A stretch of 64,000 nt of DNA from positions 2,702,001 through 2,766,000 of the forward strand of contig JAYJMM010000036.1 of the NCBI GenBank assembly GCA_037349105.1, given 5' to 3'. This DNA comes from Limnomonas spitsbergensis (Eukaryota; Chlorophyta; Chlorophyceae; Chlamydomonadales). The notes below the pieces were generated by a model. That model did no database searches. It saw only the letters and a program-made list of their open reading frames with translations, and was not told the origin of the DNA. Below are positions 25,601 through 34,600 of this stretch, piece by piece. The number at the start of each line of letters is the position of its first letter. The stretch's first letter is position 1. The translations under genes and the position numbers were made by a program.

Positions 25601-28600
25601 CACCTGGCAAGGGGGCCTCTTGGCCGCCACAGCTGGGCCAGTGCGGATCAAGCCTTGACTGGCCTAGGGGGATGGCCCAACTAGCAGGGCTTGCTGCACC
25701 AGGCGCAATGCCTTACGGCCGTGATGTAGCTAAGTTGTAGCTGAATTGTGGCTAAATTGTAGCTGAGGAGCATGCTGAAATGAATGGCGTATATGTGCAC
25801 AAATCCAGATTGGGGAGCTGTGAGGCGTAAGGCCAGAGGGGACCGCGTGGGAGGCATGCTGTGGGCTTGGTATCCAGGTTTACCCCTTACCTGATTTCCT
25901 TAACCCTCAACCCTAAATCGCATGAGGTGCGTGCAGCAGGGCTGTTCTTTCTTCCTTTCTTTTACAGGTGCGCTCCCGATTGCTTCAATCCTCCCGTCCT
26001 GACCAGCAGAAAGAAAGAAAGAAAGCTACGCCCTGTGGGCGGCGTGAGGATTAAGGGAACAGCGCAGCCTGGGCCGAAGCCACATCAGCGCCGTTATCGT
26101 GGCCTGACCAGCATGGGTTGGCACGCACTTCTGGCTCCAGTCCAATGTGCCTCAGTGGGAATCGTCATATGAAATTATGACCCCAAAACGGAAACGCCAC
26201 AACTTCAGTGAGGTCATGTAGGCCTCCCGTATTGCTTTTACCCTGCTGCTCACCACTTCGGTCATTCTGGCCAGCCGTATTGTTTTTATCCCGCTGCTCA
26301 CCACTTTTGCAAGGTTGGGGGCTGAGGATTTAGAGATGCAGGCTGATGTTCTTGATCTCCTCCCCATCCTGCCTCCTCCCCATCCTGCGTCCTCCCCATC
26401 CCATACCATTCACTCTCTTTGCTGACTCTGTCCCCTATGCCTTTCCCAATCCTTTATGATATACTATCATCCAATTAACTCCAATTTCCTGCTGCCTGCC
26501 TGTCTGCCTGTGTCCACTTCCCGCTGCCTGCCCATTCGCAGTTCCGCTCGGAGCTGCGCGAGCAGGTGCGCCGCCTGGCCTCCCACCCCTCGGTCGCCAT
26601 ATGGGGCGGGAACAACGAGATCGAGGCCTCCCTCGACTGGTTCGATGCGACCAACGGCAAGAACGGGGCCACCAAGGCCAGGGTGTACGTTGCGGACTTT
26701 GTGAACCTGTTTTCCACAGAGCTGAGAAATGTGATCAAGGAGGTAAGTGCGGGTGGGTGCAGGCCGAGGGATTTGTTTAGGTTTTCAGGGTTCAGGGTTC
26801 AAGGGGTAGGCGTCAGTGTTTTTTTGCAATGGTTACCGCATCACTTTCAGCTACATTTCAGCTACGGCCACCAGACCCTGGCTTGGCCAGCCCTGCTGCC
26901 AAGGCCTCCAGCCGCAGGCTGGTCCAGGTGTGGTGTCAATCAGCCCAGGGGTGGTCACAGCACGGCCCATCAAAGGTGGTTCGGTAACCACTAAAAAAAA
27001 CTGGTGGGCGTGCATGTGGGTGTAAGCCAGGGGGGTTGTTGAGGGTTCAGGGTTCAGATTCAAGGAGGTGAGTGCGTGTGGATGTAAGCCAGGGGGGTTG
27101 TTGAGGGTTCAGGGTTCAGATTCAAGGAGGTGAGTGCGTGTGGATGTAAGCCAGGGGGGTTGTTGAGGGTTCAGGGTTCAGATTCAAGGAGGTGAGTGCG
27201 TGTGGATGTAAGCCAGGGGGGTTGTTGAGGGTTCAGGGTTCAGATTCAAGGAGGTGAGTGCGTGTGGATGTAAGCCAGGGGGGTTGTTGAGGGTTCAGGG
27301 TTCAGATTCAAGGAGGTGAGTGCGTGTGGATGTAAGCCAGGGGGGTTGTTGAGGGTTCAGGGTTCAGATTCAAGGAGGTGAGTGCATGTGGATGTAAGCC
27401 AGGGGGGTTGTTGAGGGTTCAGGGTTCAGATTCAAGGAGGTGAGTGCGTGTGGATGTAAGCCAGGGGGGTTGTTGAGGGTTCAGGGTTCAGATTCAAGGA
27501 GGTGAGTGCGTGTGGATGTAAGCCAGGGGGGTTGTTGAGGGTTCAGGGTTCAGATTCAAGGAGGTGAGTGCGTGTGGATGTAAGCCAGGGGGGTTGTTGA
27601 GGGTTCAGGGTTCAGATTCAAGGAGGTGAGTGTGTGTGGATGTAAGCCAGGGGGTTGTTGAGGGTTCAGGGTTCAGATTCAAGGAGGTGAGTGCGTGTGG
27701 ATGTAAGCCAGGGGGGTTGTTGAGGGTTCAGGGTTCAGATTCAAGGAGGTGAGTGCGTGTGGATGTAAGCCAGGGGGGTTGTTGAGGGTTCAGGGTTCAG
27801 ATTCAAGGAGGTGAGTGCGTGTGGATGTAAGCCAGGGGGGTTGTTGAGGGTTCAGGGTTCAGATTCAAGGAGGTGAGTGCATGTGGATGTAAGCCAGGGA
27901 GTTGTTGAGGGTTCAGGGTTCAGATTCAAGGAGGTGAGTGTGTGTGGATGTAAGCCAGGGGGTTGTTGAGGGTTCAGGGTTCAGATTCAAGGAGGTGAGT
28001 GCGTGTGGGCGTAAGCCAGGGGGTCGTTGAGGGTTCAGCGTTCAAGGAGGTGAGTTTGTGTGGGTGTAATCCAAGGGATTTCATGAGGGGTAAAAGGGTA
28101 CAGGGTTTAGGAGGTGAGTGTGTAGGCAAAAGGATTTGTTTAGGAACACGGGTTTGCTTTTTTTCGCCCCACACACACTAGCCCTGCTCACCCCTCCCTT
28201 CTGATTTTGAATCGTATGTCCTTCACTTTGCCATTGCTCAGCTGGATCCCTATTTTTTTTCTGACAGGCCCTTCAGTATGTCCACCCTGCTCCACACACA
28301 CACCACCTGCTCACCCCTCCCACTGATTGTAATCACAAGCCGTTTAATGTGCCCTTCCTTGCCCACATACCACCTGCTCACCCTGAGAGGGACGTAATTT
28401 TTCTATTCCTCTTTCCTGCCTACCCTTGTCTCTGATTTATGATAACCAGCCCTTAACTGCGATTCTTCCAGCTGGTTCCCTTATTTGACTTACTGAACCT
28501 TCATCATGTCCTCGTCGTCTACAGTCCAGTCTTGCTCACCCTAGGGGGAGGGGGGTGGGGGGGGGGGGGGGGGGGGGCGTAGTTCTCTTCCTTCCTTGTC

Positions 28601-31600
28601 TGCCCCCCTCTCCCGCGGGTTATGAATCGTGAACCTTTTACTATGTCGTGGCTCAGCTGGATTCCATATTCTTCTCGCATACCAATCTCGCATCATGGCC
28701 TCAGCGTCCACACGCAACACTCTTGCTCACCCTAGGGGGGAGGGGAGTGCGTACTATTCTTCCTTTCCTGCTCTTTCCTATTTCGCTCTAATTTTGAATC
28801 ACAAGCCCTTCCCCGCACCATTGCTCAGCTGGATCCCGGCCGCCCCTACGTCGACAGCTCGCCGTCCAACATGCTGTTCCAGCGGAATCCCCCTGTCAAG
28901 CGATGGGGCGACGTGTGGGTGAGTGTAATGGGTACTAGCAGGTGCAGCAGGGTCATTGATCAACTTCAATAATACGTTTGAATCGTGCATTTAAATTGTG
29001 TGTTTGAATCATGCATTTGGATCATGAGTTTGAATGACCCCCCTGTCAAGCGGTGGGGCGACGTGTGGGTGAGTGTAATGGGTATTAGCAGGTGCAGCAG
29101 GGTCATTGATATACTTAAATAATTTGTTTGAATCCTGCATTTGAATTGTGTGTTTGAATCATGCATATGAATCACGCATTTGAATTATGTGTTCAAAATA
29201 TGTGTTTGAATCGTGCTTTTAAATCGTGCACTTCAATTGTGTGTATGAATCATGCATTTGAATCATGTGCTTGAATTATATGTTTGAATTATGTGTTTGA
29301 ATCGTGCTTTTGAACCGTGCATTCGAATGATGCACGGATCATGAGTTATGTACTTGAAACATGCGCTTGAATCATGCAGTTGAATCATTTATTGGGCAAG
29401 GTATTTGCATTTGTTTGTGAACGCTGTTTTCCCTGTACTGTATATGCAGGATCCTAAACCCTGGACCCTAAACCCTGTACTGCATGCAGGATCCTAAGTA
29501 TGGAGATGTGCATTTCTACGATTACAAGTGAGTTGAATGGGCTTGTGTGATGAGGGGGAGAAGGAGGGGGCGCACATTCTAGGGCCGACGATTCCTGTTG
29601 TTTCGACGGCGTCCCAAGCCGGCTATGCACCCCCCCCTCCCCAACAGCTTACTGGTTGAAAGGGACGGGAGCGTGTGCAGCGCGAGCAGGCATGAAATAT
29701 CAGACTGTCCAATCCAAGGGGGATCTCTTAAGAACGACGATGCGTTCCTTCATAAGAAATTTTCTTGCACCCTTACCCCCCACACACCCATTTACCAGCT
29801 GTTGTTTCAATGGCACTTGTAGAAGAAGATGGATGCTGCGTGAAGTATGGAGATCATTGCACAACTTTGTCGTACCCTAATCTGAAAGCTGTCTAAACCC
29901 TTCACATTCGGCCTCTCAATCCCTACCTCCTACCCATATTGAGTGCTTGCCCTCAATGTCACATGATATCATAGCGTCGTCGGCTATGAATGTCTATTTT
30001 TTTTCTGCTGCGCCTGCCTCCTCCTTCAGATCCAATCTAAATCCAGATCCCAGATCCAAGCTGATCTTAATCCCCAAGACTCGCTGCTACCTGCTTCCTC
30101 ACTCCTCATTGTCTGGTTGCTCCTTGTTATCCTAGATCTTAGATCTAAGCAGATCTTCATCCCCGAACCCGCTGCTGTCTGCTTGCTCACTCCTCACTTT
30201 CTACAGGTCCGACTGCCAGGACCACAACATCTATCCCAGATCTAAGCTGATCTCTGAGTACGGATTCCAGTCCTTCCCCTCCTTCCAATCCATCCTGCCG
30301 TACACGGAGGCTTCGGATTGGGGCCCGTTTACGGAGCTGTCCAGATCCAGGTGGGACTTTGAAAGCATTGTTTAACGACAACTTACCCAATACCGTAATA
30401 AACCATAAGTCTCCGATTACGATACGTATAGCAGATTTTTGGGTAAGACTTAAAATTCATTGTTTAACTATAAGTTAACCACTAGCGGAATAAACCATTA
30501 GTCTTTGATTACGTTACATGCAGTGGGTTGTTAGTTCACATTCCAGTTCTCACGAATTACATCCTGATTTACGCGCTCAAAGAATGTCATGAAAATGAAG
30601 AATGTGAGGGAGTGTGGCTGACCTCTCGCCTCATTACTTTTTAGCTTACTGGAGCATGCATTATTTTTTATATGAGCTTACATGCCTGCGCGTGTCCTGC
30701 TTGTTACCCCCAAAGCCTGACGCTAGTCCAGAGCTGGACGAAAATCATGCATGACCATGATAGCAAAAATTGGAGAGCTATATAAAGCTAAATTGGAGGG
30801 ACAAACGAGCCTCCCTAAAGGGAACGGAGATCCCTGAATTAGAGAGCTATATGGAATTGTATGTCTGCTGCCACTGCAGGCATTTCAATATGACCATGCT
30901 GTGGCCTGCCTGATGTATTATAAATTCGGAAATCAAGCCACTCCCACACCCTATCATCACTTCCACACCTGCTTATCCCGCCGCAGTCAGGCAGCGTCAC
31001 CCTAATGGAACTTTGAGCTGGTGGATCAGATGAGCCGCCACTCCCACACCTAGCCATGAATTCCACACCTGTCGATCCCGCCTGTCTCAGGCAGCGCCAC
31101 CCTAATGGCGATTTTGAGCTGGTGGACCAGATGGGTCGCCACTTCCGTCTGCCGGAATCTTGGAAGGATTCCTCAGTACAACAGGGCGGTGCATTCAGCG
31201 GATCCGACAATCCGGCCGTGATGCTGGCGCAGTACAAGCACTGGATCTATTTGACACAGGTCAGTAGCTGGCCTGCCTGCCTGTCCACCTGCCTGCTTCC
31301 CTGCCTGCCTGCCTGCCTGTCCACCTGCTTGCTTGCCTGCCTGCCTGCCTGCCTGTCCACTAAACATCTACTCGGGTAGTCGCTGTGCTACGAGAGCGCC
31401 ACATCCTACTTGGATTCCTGCAGCTACGATCCTTACCACCTCTTGGAATATTCCAGGGTTTTATACACCCTGATTTTTGTTTTGTAAACCACTCCTCAGG
31501 TCCAGCAGTCGCTGTGCTATGAGACCGCGATCTCCAGGTGGCACAGGCTGCGATGATACTCCTGCTATTGGAATATTCACGCACCCTGATTCTGCATTTT

Positions 31601-34600
31601 CCCCCTTAAACATCCGCCCAGGTCCAGCAGTTGCTGTGCTACAAGACCGCCACATCCACGTGACGCAGGCTGCGATGTTGCTCCTTCTCTGTCCCTTCTC
31701 TTGGAATACTCACGCACCCTGATTCTGCATTTTCCCCCCTTCAACATCTGCCCAGGTCCAGCAGTCGCTGTGCTACGAGACCGCCACATCCTACTTAGAT
31801 TTCTGCAGTTGCGTTCACTACCTCCTCTTGGAATATTCATGATCTTGTTTTGAAAACCACTCCGCAGGTCCAGCAGTCGCTGTGCTACGAGACCGCGATC
31901 TCCACATGGCGCAGGCTGCGGGGTGACCCCCAGGCGCAGACCATGGGAGTCCTGTACTGGCAGCTGAACGACATCTGGCCGGGATACAGCTGGACCAGGT
32001 GGGCAGGGGGCCTGGACATTAGGAACCTCGTGCCAAACTTTAATGCTTTGATTTCGTTCCTGTAAAATTCGAACAACATCTGGCCGAGATACAGCTGGAC
32101 GAGATGGGCAGGGGGGCTGGACAGGACCCTCATGCCAAATTTCATGCTTTGATTACATTCCTGTCAAAATCAAACAACATCTGGCCGGGGTACAGCTGGA
32201 CCAGGTGGGCAGGGGGACTGGACAAAAGGAACCTTGTGCGGAATTTAATGCTTTGATTTCATATCTGTCAAATTCGAACGACATCTGGCCGGGATACAGC
32301 TGGATCAGGTGGGCAGGGGGGACCGCGATGGGTGGCCTGGGGAAGGCAGGACCCTTAGCCGTTTTTGTTAATGCTTTTATGCCTGCAGATTTTCAATGCC
32401 TTAATTCTGCCAGTTTTGGCACAAGGCACAAGTTCTGGAGGGGGAGAAAAAAAATGCATCAAGCCCACAATGTGATGCGGATATGTTTTGTCAAAACAGT
32501 CTGGCCTGAAGAGCAGGCCTCGAAAGGCTGCCCTCTATATTTTTCCTGCTCTAGACTATTTGTGAATTTCACACTTAATGCATCTTGAGAGAATGCGGGG
32601 ACCAATCTCATGGGAAATTGTGGGTTAAGGGTTGAGAGGTTGCGGGTTTAGGGCTACGAGATTGCGGGTTTAGGGTAAAGAGATTGAGGGGACCAATTTT
32701 CTGGGAGGGAGTGTGTGTGATTTGTGTGAAGTGTCTAAAGGGGCCCTGTGGGAGGTCGAGATTTGTTTTCCCGGGGGATTCAAAACTGGATATGCCTCGA
32801 TAGACTCCAGGGGAGAAACACAGGGGGCGGTTTTTTTCGGACTCAGCTACGTGTCAGCAACACTCTGGCCGGGGTCCCATTTGTGATCAGCCGTGCTGCT
32901 TTGGCCACCAGTCGTAGGCCGGGTCAAGTATGGTCCCAATCGGGCCTTTCGCGGCCGTGGGGCGGCCTGCCCAATGTAGTCATGTAACACAAAAAAAGGG
33001 GGGATGGCCTTCTGGGAGGCTTCGTGGGCAACTGACCCCATTTTAAATCTCCTTCTGTTGAACTGCCCGCGATGGCCCTGCTAAAATGCCTTCAATCTAC
33101 ATATCATGTTCCGTTTTGGACCTGACCCCCTCCACCTTCCACAAATGCCCCGCTCCTCCTCCTCTGATGCCCCCACCCCTCCCTTCCAACATCACCTCTC
33201 GGTCCAAGTCCCCACTCCACCTCCTTTGACCCCATCTCCCTCCTCCCTGCCTCCAGTCCATGACCCCTCTGATCCTCCTCTGACCCCACTCCTCCTCAGA
33301 CCCCACTCCTCCTCTGACCCCATCTCCTACCATCCCTCCCTCCAGTCAACGACCCCTCTCATCCTCCTCTGACCCACTCCTCCTCTCACCCCATCTCCTA
33401 CCCTCCCTCCCTCCAGTCAACGACCCCTCTCATCCTCCTTTGACCCCACTCCTCCTCTGAACCCACTCCTCCTCTGACCCCATCTCCTACCCTCCCTCTC
33501 GCCAGTCAACGACCCCTCTCATCCTCCTCTGACCCACTCCTCCTCCGACCCCATCTCCTCCTACCCTCCCTCCCTCCAGTCAACGAACCCTCTCATCCTC
33601 CTCTGACCCCACTCCTCCTCTGAACCCACTCCTCCTCTGACCCCATCTCCTACCATCCCTCCCCTCACATCAGCATCAACTATGACGGGCTATGGAAGCC
33701 GCTGCATTATGTGGTACAACGCGTGTTTGCACCAGTGACGGTTGCGGCCACTGTCGATGATGGATATGTCCAGGTGGGCAACTGGAGGGTTCAGGCCCCT
33801 GGTTCAGGGTTGGCGTTTTTATGTTTGGGGAGGGGATTGAGGATTCAGTGGACATGTCCATCATGGACGGTTGCGGCCACTGTTGATGACGGATATGTCC
33901 AGGTGGGCAACTGGAGGGTTCAGGGCTGACGTTATCAGGTTTTAGGCTTGATGATGCAGTGGACATATCCATCATCAATGGTTTTGGCCACTGTCGATGA
34001 CGCACATGTTCAGGTGGGCAAGTGAAACACAGTGCAGTAGGATGCCGTACACGGGTGGTCTGTACAGCGCGTGACGTATGGGCATGACATGCGGTACGGG
34101 CAGTCAATGCGGTACGTGCGGTACACGATGTACAATTGGTAGGTTTGCAGAGGAGAGCTCCATCATGGCTCCCAGCCCATGCTGTGCACATTACGGTCCT
34201 TACGGTGGCTGAATTACGTAGCTGAGTTTCAGTCATTGCAATTTCAAGGCAACTTCTGCTACTTTTACCCGTAAGGGACCGTAATCACCAACATGATTTA
34301 TGAATTACGGTGCAATGGCACATCACTGCTCCCAGCCTGGCCGAGTTGCCCACCTGAGGCACAGCACTGTTCAAGCAGCACCACCAGCCAGGTGGGACCG
34401 ATCTTTGTATGCCTCCTCTGCGATGGGCTGGCCGTTTACCCGTGGGCTTGCCTGCTGCACGGAACGGCACAAACCTAGGATACTGTAATTGTTACCAGTA
34501 AATCACGCAGATTTTCGAATTGTTTATGACCAGTATACCCCGGTTCAAGTAGTGTTTTTCAATTCAGCCCGCGTCCGACCACCTTGACCCACTGGGCCGA

